From Chrysogorgia sp. JL179-B06 (Eukaryota > Cnidaria > Anthozoa > Scleralcyonacea > Chrysogorgiidae), in the NCBI GenBank assembly GCA_035772405.1, contig JAYKKM010000350.1, positions 1,488,001-1,552,000 on the forward strand: a stretch of DNA of 64,000 nucleotides. The letters are read 5' to 3'. A program made the translations under genes and the position numbers. Positions 16,603 to 28,155 of the stretch are shown piece by piece. Numbering within the stretch: the stretch's first letter is position 1; each line of letters starts with the position of its first letter. The notes beneath the pieces are model-generated. The model had not been told where the DNA came from. It was given only the letters and a program-made list of their open reading frames with translations, and did not search any database.

Positions 16603-16946
16603 TCATTGTAAAGCGGGTTTTTTCACGCAAAGCATGTTATTTTTAATTTAGGTTGCGTTTAATTTTATTTTTATTTCATTTTCTACATAGATTATTTTCA
16701 GATTGTACAATTTTATGTAATAGTTGGTGTGATATCAAAAGATTTTACCGACTTACTAAATGTAGATGTAGAAATGAAACAGCAACGTTTGCCAGCCTTT
16801 GGTAATACAACAAGGATGTGGCCATCAATATAATAAAAGTAGAACAAGGAAGTTAAAAGAAAGTTTGTTCATGTCTATTGTCAACTATTTTAAGGTTGAA
16901 GCCAGTGCTTCTCTGCTAAGTTTGACCACTCTTTCAAATTTTTCTT
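16603..16946. other. Non-coding, nothing recognised
   Basis: AT-rich sequence between the Polinton and a transposase relic. No open frame, repeat or site that I can support. Confidence 0.6.
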
Positions 16947-18600
16947 TCAACTTGGAGTAGCCTTACCAACATATAGATGGGCTTTCTTTTTGCCATTGTA
17001 AATAATACCATACCACTGTTGGACCACAGATTCTTCTGACACCGGAGGGCTTATTTTTTTCCACAACCCTTTCAATGCTCCTTCGTCGTCTGTGGTTGTC
17101 ATTTCCCGCTCTTCCGGCGCTGATTCGTTGCTCTTTACTTTGTCTGAATCATCCCTTGAACAAGACTCACTGACAAGATCATCACCAACGTTACCAAAGT
17201 CAATCTGCGATTTGGCTTTTGACGATTTCTTTTTCTTTTTCCTATTTTTGTCTGCTTCTTCATTTTCCAAGCATTGCAACTCCTGAAGGTACGCAGCGTC
17301 AGTCACGATCTTTCAAGTGGTTTTCAAATCCACTTTTCGTCTTTTTTCTGCCGGTTTATTCGTTGGCCCCTTCATTTTGTCCAAAACGAGATCCTCAAAG
17401 CTTTTTCTCGACTCTGGAGTAACGGACTCCGGTTCTTGAAGACTCGATACATGAACCCACAGCTTTCCTGGAATTGGCAGAGGAACTGTTCCCAATGCTT
17501 TGCATGTTTGACAGTCGTTTCCGGCGGGAGTTGATTGACTAGGTGTGACACTGGTTGGTTCTGTTGAAGACCCACGTGTTGAGGCATTGCACCCTACAGG
17601 TATAGTACCAGGTGATGTTGAAAGGTGGTCTGCGTCATCGTTATCAAGGATGTTTTCTGCTTTTGATTGGAATTTTTGTGGAGTATCAATGGCGGTTGCC
17701 AACTCTTCCATAAGATTATCTGGTTTCTCCAGTGAAACCCATAGGTCGTACCTTTTTACCAGTCGCTTGTCTAGCCTGTCCAGAATTGACAGGGTAAATT
17801 CCAGTTGCCTTGAAACCAGCCTTGGCGTTTCCTGGGGATAGGCCCTTGTGCCAAATGTCGCTCAATTGGTTGACAAAAGCTGCTTTCTTCATTGGTTCCT
17901 TGGGACCCCATTGATTTATCCAGGCATTGAGGGATTTTCCCCACATCCTTTTAAGTGGGCCAAAACATGCAACATCTAATGGTTGTAGTTTATCCGTCAC
18001 ATGTGCTGGTAACTTTAAAATCGTAATATTCCCCTGGATCGCCATCTCTATCACTGCTATAGAAACATGTGTTAAATGTCCATAAAAAATTAACAGCAGC
18101 GGCCTCTCGGTGATCAATGCTGAAAACTGATCGAACCATTCGGCGAACACGTCCGTCGTCATCCAGCCATTCTCCGATATGCCATAAAATGTGCCAGGAA
18201 GACCTCTATTACCTCGCCAGGTTGACTTTGTGCGGCACTACATACGGCCAGAGTTGTCGTGTGACTGACTTTGACTGTGCTGGACAGGAAAGAGTTTATA
18301 TAGTAATGTTCATATTAAAGTTTTGACTCTAAATCCGCAACAATTACTGTTCTGCATGCTCGGAAAATTACACCCATTCTGGACAGTTCTCAGGCTTATC
18401 CCTCAATGATGGCGTTCCGGTATTCCTGGGTAAGATTCTTTTCTTGATCAGCTCTGGCAAATCATCTTGGTGGTATTTATCTAAGCTCTTCTTAACCTTT
18501 TTTAATGCAGAGCTTTCCCAAAATAGATGCCTCGGTACTGCCTTGACCTGTTTGGTGGCTCGGGATCATGGTCACTATCTTCGCTAGACATAGTTGGTCG
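16947..18600 (-). pseudogene. Pogo/Tigger-like DDE transposase relic
   Basis: Minus-strand coding sequence broken into at least three frames. Its 5' part (about 18400-18560) reads like a CENPB-type DNA-binding region (DDLPELIKKRILPRNTGTPS). Near 18110-18200 there is GLPGTFYGISENGWMTTDVF, and at 17716-18162 a DDE_1 catalytic region with LLLIFYGHLTHVS, ITILKLPAHVTDKLQPLDVA and NAKAGFKATGIYPVN. The metal-binding DGH has become YGH, so the enzyme is dead even apart from the frameshifts. The 3' part (16947-17711) is a low-complexity charged tail. Terminal repeats were not found, so it may be a fragment. Confidence 0.8.
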
Positions 18601-18738
18601 TCATAACCATCGCAACGTTTGCCTTTTTTCAGTACTCCGTTTTTTCTTTGTCAAGCTGGTTAAGTGTTTGGCCAGTTTCTGCAAAACAATAAAACATATT
18701 TGCTACAAATTAGAAACTTCCATGAACAATTTTCCATA

Positions 18739-18943
18739 CCCTTACAGAAAAAGTCTATAGGTGCCTTATAGGCAATCTTCCAATTGCCTATAGAAGCCTA
18801 TAGGCACCTATAGGTGTCTATAGGCTAATAGGTTTAATTATAGGTAACCTATAGAAAATGTTCCAATTGCCTATAGAAGCCTATAGGTTTCCTATAGGAT
18901 CCTATAGGTTGCCTATAGACATGCCTATAGGCAAGCCTCCATG
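18739..18943. repeat. CTATAG-rich palindromic repeat element, copy 1
   Basis: Begins CCCTTACAGAAAAA and then contains more than a dozen CTATAG or CCTATAGG boxes in both orientations (e.g. CCTATAGAAGCCTATAGG). A second, shorter copy with the same CCCTTACAGAAAAA start lies at 62040-62150, so this is a dispersed repeat family and not a local oddity. Confidence 0.75.
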
Positions 18944-18967
18944 AATATGCAAGTCCAGTCTGGGATC

Positions 18968-19032
18968 CTTAAACCCGGATCGGATTGACAAAATCCGGAT
19001 CGGATCGACAAAACCTGGATCGGATGGAAACG
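18968..19032. repeat. Short tandem repeat with GGATCGGAT core
   Basis: Three imperfect units of about 22 bp (core CCGGATCGGATTGACAAAA). Beyond it, to 19443, no coding sequence is supported; open frames there lack recognisable content. Confidence 0.7.
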
Positions 19033-19443
19033 GGCAGGTTGTCCTCACCCTTATTTTGATGATATTGATAATAATCATTAATTGGCGTGTGTTATATTAA
19101 TGGTAATCATCATAATAAACGTAAGCTCGGCCGTATAAAATACAAGAGTCATTCAGCTAGCTTTTTCCCTTCTACAAACGAGAGCATGACAGAGCAATCC
19201 CAGCTATCTTATGTTTTACTATCATACAGTATTACAATTAAAACAAGAAGAAAAAGGAAACATGAAGGAAGTCTTTGTTTTAGCCTACTCATTTCTTGCA
19301 TTTTCTGGCGTTTTCACTTGCTCCACACCACAAAAATGTTTCGAATTTCATGACATTGTTAACAGCTTTTTTCACAATATCAATTTATTTAGTTTCTGAG
19401 TGAACTACAAGTACAATAATAAAACTATTTAGTACCAAGTATA

Positions 19444-19906
19444 TACCGGGTGGCGCAAAAAAATATGTTCCCCCTCTTCGACTCATTGTAATTAAAAATC
19501 TGAAAAAGCTATCTTATGCAAATAAAAATTATTGAACGTAGTTATGTCTAACTTAAATTTTGATGTATGCCTTGCACATTTCTATAAAATATTAGCCGAG
19601 ATATAGGCGTTTACACTCAATGTAGCGTTTTTGGAAGACGCGAAAAATTGTCTGAAATGGTCTAATAATGTGTTTTATGGTAATAAAATGGTAAAAACAC
19701 GCAACAGTAAGAACAAATATTTGTCAGTGTCATCCGAGTTTAAACGCCTATATCTCGGCTAATATTTTATAGATATGTTTAAGGCATACATCAAAATTTA
19801 AGTTAGACATTACTGCGTTCAATAAACTTTAGTTGAATAATATGGCTTCTTTAGTTTTTTAATTACAATAAGTCAGAGGGGGAACATTTTATTGCACCAC
19901 CCGGTA
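19444..19906. mobile_element. Foldback MITE with TA duplication
   Basis: Starts TACCGGGTGG and ends CCACCCGGTA, flanked on both sides by TA. The terminal 55 bp or so are inverted repeats (GTTCCCCCTC ... GAGGGGGAAC). A second pair of long inverted arms inside (ATTAGCCGAGATATAGGCGT and its reverse complement) makes the whole 463 bp fold on itself. TA duplication suggests mobilisation by a Tc1/mariner-type transposase. No coding capacity. Confidence 0.85.
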
Positions 19907-19969
19907 TACAGTACATAAATTCATTATCAACAAATAGGATGTGTTGTACAATCAATATCAACTGAAACT

Positions 19970-20217
19970 ACAATCATTGACAAAATTGTTGGAACAAACA
20001 TATCACGAAAGGTTTATGGCCCCCCTTCCCCCTAAACAATGTTGCAAAACCCCAAAATGTTAACGGTTTGCTCTCAGTTATTTCCCAATAGCTTTCCATC
20101 ATTGTAAAACCAACATTGAATAGGGGGAGGGGGGTCGCATGAAAGTAATTATTAAATTTCCCCAAAACAATTACATACTTTTCTCAATTTGTTCCAACTA
20201 ATTTTGTCAATGATTGT
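19970..20217. mobile_element. Small MITE with CAATCATTGACAAAATT termini
   Basis: About 248 bp with inverted ends (ACAATCATTGACAAAATT at left, its complement at right) of about 30 bp with one gap. Internal sequence is pyrimidine- and purine-run rich. The left arm is present again at 30664-30752, so it is a repeated family. Target duplication not clear. Confidence 0.75.
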
Positions 20218-20385
20218 CTGAAATTTTCATGGTACGTGAAAATTTCATGGTTCGTTTCACGCGTTAAATTTCAGAACTTGTAATGGTTTAATGATATGAC
20301 AGTTGAAAAATAGAGATGGTGTTTTCATTGATCAGTAATATATTTTAAAATTTAATTAACTACTTAAATGACGTCATAATCATTC

Positions 20386-21372
20386 ATGTTTTACAAAAAA
20401 AATATTCGTTTCAAAATGGTGTTCGACGTACGACTTACAGGCAAACAACGCGCTCTTGCGCTTTTCCTATTCCATGAAAAAAAATACACACTAGCAAAGA
20501 CGAAAATGTTTAAGTCTAGTGTTTGGAGGGTTATCCATGCCAAACAAGTTAAAAAGGAAGAAAGAAAGGAAAAAGCAAAACGTGGTCGATGCAAACTCTT
20601 GACAGCGCATGATAAAAGGAACTTCACAGAGCTATAATTTCGCTGTGACAACAGAATCCTAATTTCACAGTACTGGTTAAGAGAAGTGGTATAATACTTA
20701 ATACAGCTCATTACAGAACCTTTGTTAGACTAGACAAATTCGTAAACTTGGTTTCCAACATCTTCAAAGCCATAGGAAGGGTGTTCTTACGGAAAAAATT
20801 TAAACCAACGTTATAGATTTGCAAGGACAATGTGTAAAAGAAGTAGCGACTATTGGACAAAAGATGTGGCATTTTACTTGGAAGGAGTATCTTTCATTTA
20901 CAAATGCAATCCCACGAGTGACGCAGTAAAACTGAAGAATCGAATTTTGCGGAAAAGAGGCGAGGGCCTGGTTATAACAACGAAAGGGAGTAAAGATCTC
21001 GCGGGAGGAAAGCGACTGCATTTGATTGTACCTATATGCTATGGGAAAGGAGTAATTTTAGCAGAGCCTTACGAAATATGAACGGCAACTTTTTCGCCCA
21101 ATTTATATCACGACACTTTCCAATTCTATTTGAAATCGCAGGAAAAGGGGAAGGTGATACGAAAATATTTGTTATGGACAATGACCCGTCACAAACGTCT
21201 GCAAAAGCAAGAGCAGCTTTGGTTGACTTCAGGGTTACAATGCAAAGAATTCCACCAAGATCCCCAGACCTGAACCCAATTGAGAATGTATTTCATGGGG
21301 TTAGGAAACGTCTGGAAGCGCACGTCATACACAATAACATCATGCATCAGACATGGGATGAGTTTACTAATG
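20386..21372 (+). pseudogene. Tc1-like transposase, 5' portion
   Basis: Starts with a helix-turn-helix region (VFDVRLTGKQRALALFLFHE), then, after frame breaks near 20637 and 21060, the DDE core: WTKDVAFYLEGVSFIYKCNP (first catalytic Asp replaced by Glu), FVMDNDPSQTSAKARAAL and PPRSPDLNPIENVFHGVRKR, with 34 residues between the last two acidic residues, the Tc1 spacing. The coding sequence is cut at 21372 by a gypsy element. Its 3' end continues in frame at 27784-27903 once one copy of the 4-bp duplication is discounted. The enzyme would cut and paste a TA-targeting transposon; this copy is dead. Confidence 0.85.
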
Positions 21373-21746
21373 TGTAGCATACTTACAGAGATGGAGACAG
21401 AGTTTACACAACTTTTATTTAACTTGACATTCGCTCTCGTACAACATTAAAGATCATGTATATATAGTCTTTGTCCGTTCACGTGTACAATTGATGATAC
21501 AACATAAGGTCCTTTCAGCTAAACAATACCTACATTGAAGCTACTGGAAAACTACATACAAGTATTTTAATTGAAGACTATACCCCTATTTATTCTAAAG
21601 TAAAACTACATACACATGACCTATTGGACTCAGTGAGTGTAAAGTACATACTATTTATAAATCTATAATTACTGGGAAAATCCCACAAGTACGTTATATC
21701 GTATTTCATTGTGACAAACTACAAATATACAACACAGACATGTTAC
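21373..21746 (-). repeat. 3' LTR of the first gypsy element
   Basis: 374 bp beginning TGTAGCATAC on the plus strand and ending ATGTTACA; nearly identical to 27409-27783 with a few substitutions and small indels near 21570-21620. Confidence 0.93.
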
Positions 21747-21885
21747 ACCATCCCCCCTTTTATTTTTCTCGTCCCGACAACTAATAAAAATTAATATTGT
21801 GTAAAATTAACAACTGTGATTTAGGATGATGAGGAACTAGTGTACCGATCAGGAGGGCGAATACATTGCCTGAGATGTGGGGGTC

Positions 21886-23736
21886 TTACCGTTGGGGAGG
21901 GCGTTCTGGTGTGGTTACAGATGGTTGAACTTCATTTTCAACAACTTGGATGTCCCCTGTTTCCCTGTTTGGACAAACCAGCTCTCCCTTTGATTTAGGG
22001 ACTAAGCATGGTTTTAAACTGTTGTGGTGAACAACCATGACCTTTCCTGCCTCAGAGCCAATTTTATAATCCACACCTAATCGACTAATTATGTGATATG
22101 GTCCAATCCACCTTCGACCAAACTTCCAGTGCTTTGGACGTTTCAACCATACCTATTGTCCTGGTGTAAAGGGCACCCACTCGGGTGTCCTCTGGTTATA
22201 CTGAGCTGCTTGACGTAGCTTAGCCTTAACTAAGTGATTGTGCGCAACCTCTCGAATATCCCTCAGTGCGTCCCTCGTCACTTGGGCATATTCACTCTGG
22301 GTCATTGGGTTAACTAAAGGCAAACCAAGTTCCAGTTCTAAAGGCATACGGGGTAAACGGCCAAACACTACTTCGTAAGGCGACATACCAAGTGACTCGT
22401 GTCTGCTGGTGTTGTATGCGTAAACTACTGAATCGACCCACAAATCCCAATCATCTTTATGTTTCGAGGAAAATGCCGTTAATATTGCCAGTAATGTGCG
22501 GTTTTGTCGTTCAACTAGACCATCGCATTGTGGGTGATAGGCGGTTGTTCTGGTTTTAGTGATACAAATATGCTTTGGACGTTTCAACCATACCGATTGT
22601 CCTGGTGTAAAGGGCACCCACTCGGGTGTCCTCTGGTTATACTGAGCTGCTTGACGTAGCTTAGCCTTAACTAAGTGATTGTGCACAACCTCTCGAATAT
22701 CCCTCAGTGCGTCCCTCGTCACTTGGGCATATTCACTCTGGGTCATTGGGTTAACTAAAGGCAAACCAAGTTCCAGTTCTAAAGGCATACAGGGTAAACG
22801 GCCAAACACTACTTCGTAAGGCGACATACCAAGTGACTCGTGTCTGCTGGTGTTGTATGCGTAAACTACTGAATCGACCCACAAATCCCAATCATCTTTA
22901 TGTTTCGAGGAAAATGCCGTTAACATTGCCAGTAATGTCCGGTTTTGTCGTTCAACTAGACCATCGCATTGTGGGTGATAGGCGGTTGTTCTGGTTTTAG
23001 TGATACAAATATGCTTTGGACGTTTCAACCATACCGATTGTCCTGGTGTAAAGGGCACCCACTCGGGTGTCCTCTGGTTATACTGAGCTGCTTGACGTAG
23101 CTTAGCCTTAACTAAGTGATTGTGCGCAACCTCTCGAATATCCCTCAGTGCGTCCCTCGTCACTTGGGCATATTCACTCTGGGTCATTGGGTTAACTAAA
23201 GGCAAACCAAGTTCCAGTTCTAAAGGCATACAGGGTAAACGGCCAAACACTACTTCGTAAGGCGACATACCAAGTGACTCGTGTCTGCTGGTGTTGTATG
23301 CGTAAACTACTGAATCGACCCACAAATCCCAATCATCTTTATGTTTCGAGGAAAATGCCGTTAACATTGCCAGTAATGTCCGGTTTTGTCGTTCAACTAG
23401 ACCATCGCATTGTGGGTGATAGGCGGTTGTTCTGGTTTTAGTGATTCCCATGATGTTACAAATATCATGCATTAAATTGCTCTCGAAATTGGCACCCTGG
23501 TCGGAATGAAGGACAACTGGAGGTCCAAAGCGAGAAAAGATCTTGCTAACCAATAGGTCAGCTACGGTGCTTGCTTTTTGGTTCTTAGTAGCAAATGCTT
23601 CGCACCATTTCGTGAAATGGTCCATTACAACTAAAATGTGCTTATTTCCACGCGATGTCTCAGGGAGAGGGCCCACGCGATGTCTCAGGGAGAGGGCCCA
23701 CGTAGTCCATAGCCCAGAAGGTAAATGGCTCGCCAA
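21886..23736 (-). pseudogene. Gypsy integrase with internal triplication
   Basis: Reading from 23736: HILVVMDHFTKWCEAFATKN carries the first catalytic Asp, LHSDQGANFESNL the second, and LVERQNRTLLAMLTAFSSKH the Glu. The block from TKTRTTAYHPQCDGLVERQN to GQSVWLKRPKHIC is then repeated so that three copies occur in one open frame of 527 residues. A TAG at about 22150 in the last copy (TCG in the other two) separates it from the native C-terminus (21886-22146: GRRWIGPYHIISRLGVDYKI). Integrase joins cDNA to target DNA; the repeats insert two extra catalytic-Glu blocks and would not be expected to fold normally. Confidence 0.9.
22131..23445. repeat. 441-bp tandem triplication in integrase
   Basis: Units 22131-22571, 22572-23012 and 23013-23445 start with GCTTTGGACGTTTCAACCAT. 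The period is exactly 441 bp (147 codons), so the frame is preserved. Units differ by only a handful of bases. The joint ACAAATAT between units is also found in the unique sequence just beyond the last unit, a hint of slippage at that motif. Confidence 0.93.
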
Positions 23737-25956
23737 CTTCGATAGGTTTTAAAGGTGCCTTGCCAGATATATATGGCGATTTATGCTGAGAACAAACCGG
23801 ACACGACGAAATGTACTTTTCAACGGACATGCGCATTTCAGGCCAAACAAATCGTGCACATATTCTATCGAGCGTACGAGTTACTCCCAAGTGTCCTGCG
23901 AATGGACAATCATGAATTCCTTTCAAGACGGTTGATATTACAGACTTAGGGACCACTATGGCATAATCAGGGAAAGATCCGCGTTTGTGCCGGTGTGAAC
24001 ATGTTAATAAACCATCCCGGATAACTAGCCGGTTATAATTAAACCAAAAACATCTTAATTCCTGGTCATCACGCCATTCGCTGAATTTCGGTCGTTGCTT
24101 ATTCGAAATTTTATGTTGGATCACCTTGGAAATTATTGGGTCAGTCTTTTGAAACTGCTGCAAATTTTGTGTGGCATCTATAGTGATCGTGCTAGTTATC
24201 GTTTGGTCCTCAGTCTTTACCGGACCTACCTTGGTGTCGCTTCGTTCATCACTGGGGAGCAATCGCGACAACGCGTCCGCATTAGTGTGCAATCTTCCGC
24301 TTTTGTGTGTGATACCGAACTCGAATTCTTGCAGGTCCATGATCATAGGTGCTAACCGACCCTTTGGCTCCATACTGTGGAGCCAACGCAATGCATTGTG
24401 GTCTGTTATTAGCTCGAATTTCTTTCCAAGTAGATAAACACGAAAATGTTTTGTTCCAAAAACTACAGCAAATGCTTCTCTCTCAGTCGTTGAATATTTT
24501 CGTTCTCGATCTGATAATGCCCGAGACCCATATGCAACAACTCTTTCCTGACCGGCATCATCCTTTTGAGATAAAATTGCGCCTAGGCCGACATCTGAAG
24601 CGTCAGTTTGTAAGATAAACTCGCGGTCAAATTTTGGGTAACTTAACACCGGCGCCGAACATAGCAATTCTTTTAGCGTCCGAAAAACTGTTTCACAATC
24701 GTTGGACCAATGGAAGCGAGCGTTCTTTTTTGTAAGATCGGTCAATGGTGCTGCTAATGTAGAGAAACCTTTGATAAATCGTCTGTAGTAGCTCGCTAGT
24801 CCTAAGAAACTTCGTACCGCCTTAATCGACGTTGGGGTTGCCAGGTTCTTTACTGCCTCAATTTTCATCGGATCGGGCCGAACACCTTCCTCAGAAATCA
24901 AATGACCTAGGTATCTAACTTGTTTCGCAGCAAAGGTGCACTTCGTTAATTTAACATGGAGGTTATGCTCCCGAAATCGCGAGAGAACCGCTTGGAGTCG
25001 TTCACAGTGCTGGTCGAAATTTGCGGAGTATATTATTACATCGTCCAAATAGCATAGACACATCTCGAAACTTAATCCAGACAGGACAATTTCCATCATT
25101 CGTTGGAATGTGTGGATGGCGCTGATGATAAGCCAAACGGCATGCGCAGGAATTCGTAAAGACCATGTCGAGTTACGAAAGCGGTCTTTTGCTGGTCGAC
25201 AGGGTCTACGGGAATTTGCCAGTACCCACTTCTTAAATCTAGAGTGGTAAAAAGTTTAGCGTCTTTTAACGCATCCACAGTGTCATCAATTCACGGCAAA
25301 GGGTGCGCGTCATTTTTGGTAATTTGATTCAGCTTCCTGTAATCTACACAAAACCTTAGTTGACCGTCCTTTTTACGAACTAAAACGATGGGTGATGACC
25401 AAGGACTCGAACTCGGCCGAATTACTTTTTGTTCAAGCATTTCACGAATTTGTTTCTGAGCCTCGTCTCTATAAACATAAGGCAATCGTCGTGGGCGTTG
25501 CTTAATTGGTGCATGGTCACCAGTATTTATAGTATGACTTGCCACGTCAACGTGCCCTATTTCTTCCGAAAAGACATCCGAAAATTTAAAAAGAATTTCT
25601 TCAAGCTGTTTCTTTTCTGCACGGCTCAATGATTGATCAATCGATTCGTGAAATTGTTCCTTTAGGCTTTGCGATATACCGACCGCCCCGCATGTGTTAA
25701 CATTGCCGAAATGTGTGTTAGTAAGACTAGCAGACCTCACTAAAGGGCAAATTTCCGCTACGTTTGTCCCATTCATTATTTTTATTTTTAAGGGAACGTC
25801 TCTACCGTGTGGAGTGACTACCGAATAAGCAACTTGAATATGATCTATGCTGTTAGTTTTTAATGATTCAACTGGTCCAACCATTCCCACCGTGGATTTA
25901 AACGTCTTACCAACATGACCGTGGACCAACATCTCAACTCTACCTGGAATCGACAC
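23660..25956 (-). pseudogene. Gypsy reverse transcriptase, RNase H and integrase zinc region
   Basis: RT starts in the block at 25291-25956 (SPWSSPIVLVRKKDGQLRF, CVDYRKLNQITK), continues at 25096-25278 ([16 protein letters not shown]) after a nonsense TGA at about 25290, and then after a frame shift near 25105 at 23660-25099 with LCYLDDVIIYS (YxDD active site), RNase H (FILQTDASDVGLGAILSQKD) and an HHCC-type integrase finger (HDCPFAGHLGV, CPVCSQHKSPY). These copy element RNA into DNA. A 26-bp local duplication at about 23647-23698 breaks the frame into the integrase core. No single protein can be made. Confidence 0.9.
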
Positions 25957-26123
25957 ATCTTCACTTAAGGCTACGGTTGTTCTCCCCTTCAGTTGCGATT
26001 CAACAAACAGGGTCAGGTGGTCATCTTCAAGTGTTGTTTCCGTCTTTGTCTCAACAACACCAAAGAGTTTGGTCTGCCATGCAACGTGATTGGCTGTTAT
26101 TGGGGTTTTCCCATGGCTCCCGA

Positions 26124-26738
26124 CTAGGTAATAGGACCACCTATCCCTGAAGTGATTCCCCTAAGGTCTAGCCGATTGCTCACCAGAAAATCCCATCCTA
26201 GCACACAGTTGTAACTTATGTTATTACAGACTAAAAATTCTCCTTGGAAACGAGACTTATTGTTAAACTTAACAGAAGCTGTCATACTACCTAGAATAGT
26301 TGAAGGATTACCAGTAATAGATATACAGCGCGTAGTTTCTGGCTTAATCTTAAGATTATCAAAATCTAAAACAGCATGCACGTACTTGGAAATAAACGAT
26401 TTCATCGAACCAGTGTCAATTATAGCCCTAACCTTAACATGTTCAATTTGTAATTCCACTAATGGATGAATAGGTAGTTCATAACAACTACTCACAGTTT
26501 TCGTCCTCTTCGATCGACGACGCTTCTCAAGTATGCGCGGGCGGCTCACAGATTCATTTGCGCCGCCCTGGTTGGTTGCAGTTGAAACACTTTGAAGTTG
26601 CTCGTGGTCTAGGGTTTTGGCTTCGGCAGTCCCTCGCGAAGTGGCCTCTTCTACCACAAGTGTAGCATGACCTTGTGTCTTGGCTGGTGTTGCATTGCTG
26701 TGCGCGTTCCAGTTCAGCTCGTAGCTCTCGCTGGTCAC
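26124..26738 (-). pseudogene. Gypsy aspartic protease region
   Basis: Open frame of 204 residues with the retropepsin active site VRAIIDTGSMKSFIS and a later ILGSMTASVKF and YNCVLGWDFLV, the normal layout of the protease that matures gag-pol. The N-terminal 70 residues are a Ser/Thr-rich linker downstream of the gag zinc knuckle, in a different frame from gag. Confidence 0.85.
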
Positions 26739-27371
26739 TGGCGAGTTGTTCTACCAATGCTGTGAGCTTGGCAACCTGCGGGTCTTCTTGCTGGGACACA
26801 GCTGCGACGTTGGGATAGGCGTCCACGTTTCTTTCGATGGCTCGCATGTTCTTGGTGAAAGAGACCATCTTTTCCAGTGTCGGCACCGGGTCGTTTTCTA
26901 AAAGTTTGATTTGAAGCCCCTGAGGGAGACCTCTCATGAATTGTCGGGCTATCAGGGCCTCTATCTGTGCGGTAGTTAGTGTTGGTTCGGCCACCCTCAA
27001 AATCTCTTCGAGCTCCCAAGGGAATACAGCAGGATCTTCGCCTGGACGAAGGCAATGTGACTTGAATAGTCCAGTTTTTCTTGCGTTCGGCTTGAGGAGA
27101 AAGACGCTTGCAGGCTTTCCTTCAATGACGCGTAGTCGGCCTTCTCGTCGGCTGTTAATGCATAGAAGTAGGTTGAAGCACGTCCCCTAAGGAACGCTGG
27201 AAGTTTTCGGAGCCGTTCGCCGTCTGTCCAACCGCTCGCTTCTCTGCACGAGTCAAAGTGGCGCAGCCATTGACGAAAATTGATTTGCCCATCATACTTG
27301 TCAGGAAGAATAGTCATTTGGCTTCTCCCGGACTGTCCTGTGCTTCCCGACGATTGTTCCGTTATCGACAT
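26554..27371 (-). pseudogene. Gypsy gag (frameshifted)
   Basis: ATG at 27371 begins MSITEQSSGSTG. A capsid-like stretch (NFRQWLRHFDSCREASGW, LPAFLRGRASTYFYAL) follows. After a frame shift near 27000 the coding continues at 26554-27000 (FMRGLPQGLQIKLLENDPVP) to a CCHC zinc knuckle CYTCGRRGHFARDC and a second CFNCNQPGR. Gag packages element RNA. The shift is a one-base type near 27000-27040. Confidence 0.85.
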
Positions 27372-27408
27372 CTTTGCTGTATCGTTCTTTACCACTGCCA
27401 CCAGATTA

Positions 27409-27783
27409 TGTAGCGTACTTACAGAGACGGAGACAGAGTTTACACAACTTTTATTTAACTTGACATTCGCTCTCGTACAACATTAAAGATCATGTATATA
27501 TAGTCTTTGTCCGTTCACGTGTACAATTGATGATACAACATAAGGTCCTTTCAGCTAAACAATACCTACATTGAAGCTACTGGAAAACTACATACAAGTA
27601 TTTTAAATACCCCTATTTATTCTAAAGTAAAACTACATACATGTGTACACATGACCTATTGGACTCAGTGAGTGTAAAGTACATAACTATTTATAAATCT
27701 ATAATTACTGGGAAAATCCCACAAGTACGTTATATCGTATTTCATTGTGACAAACTACAAATATACAACACAGACATGTTACA
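27409..27783 (-). repeat. 5' LTR of the first gypsy element
   Basis: 375 bp, matches 21373-21746. Ends ATGTTACA and is followed by the AATG duplication. Confidence 0.93.
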
Positions 27784-27903
27784 AATGCAGTAAAATACAA
27801 TGTTTGGTCCACGTCAAAAGACCTCGTTGATAAGACAATCTCGAGCATGCCCAAAAGACTACAACATATTGTTAAATCGAAGGGTAGATGCACAAAATAC
27901 TGA
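27784..27903 (+). pseudogene. Tc1-like transposase, 3' end
   Basis: In frame with the break at 21372, reads VWSTSKDLVDKTISSMPKRL and KSKGRCTKY then stop, a classic Tc1 C-terminus. Shows that the gypsy element landed inside this gene. 27904-28155 holds no gene that I can support; the Tc1 terminal repeats were not located. Confidence 0.85.
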
Positions 27904-28155
27904 CAGTTAATTATACTGATTATTTCGCAGTATATCATGTATGCTCAAATTGCATGAAAACTAATATTTAAAAATAACTAAGAACAATTAACGTGATAAT
28001 ACACTGTATATAACAAATTAAACGTGATGACATGGTATTTGGTTTCAAGTTGCCACGCAACTTCGCTGTGTTTACTACCGGCGGGACGGTTATACTAAAC
28101 AGATTTTACACTAACTTACTGTAACAGAACCGTTGTTGTGTAGGCATAATTATTT

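Larger units (their letters stand above)
21373..27783 (-). mobile_element. Ty3/gypsy LTR retrotransposon inserted in Tc1 gene
   Basis: 6.4 kb, coding strand minus, with LTRs at 21373-21746 and 27409-27783 and a 4-bp AATG duplication on both sides. The internal polypurine tract (complement of about 21747-21770) adjoins the 3' LTR, and a TGG-starting primer-binding-like site (complement of about 27390-27404) adjoins the 5' LTR. Gene order is gag, protease, RT, RNase H, integrase. Frame breaks, nonsense codons and an integrase triplication show that it is inactive. Insertion into the Tc1 transposase dates it as younger than that element. Confidence 0.95.

Noticed and set aside
23543..24618. Plus-strand open frames inside the gypsy RT/integrase
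   Set aside because: Antisense shadows of RNase H and integrase coding.
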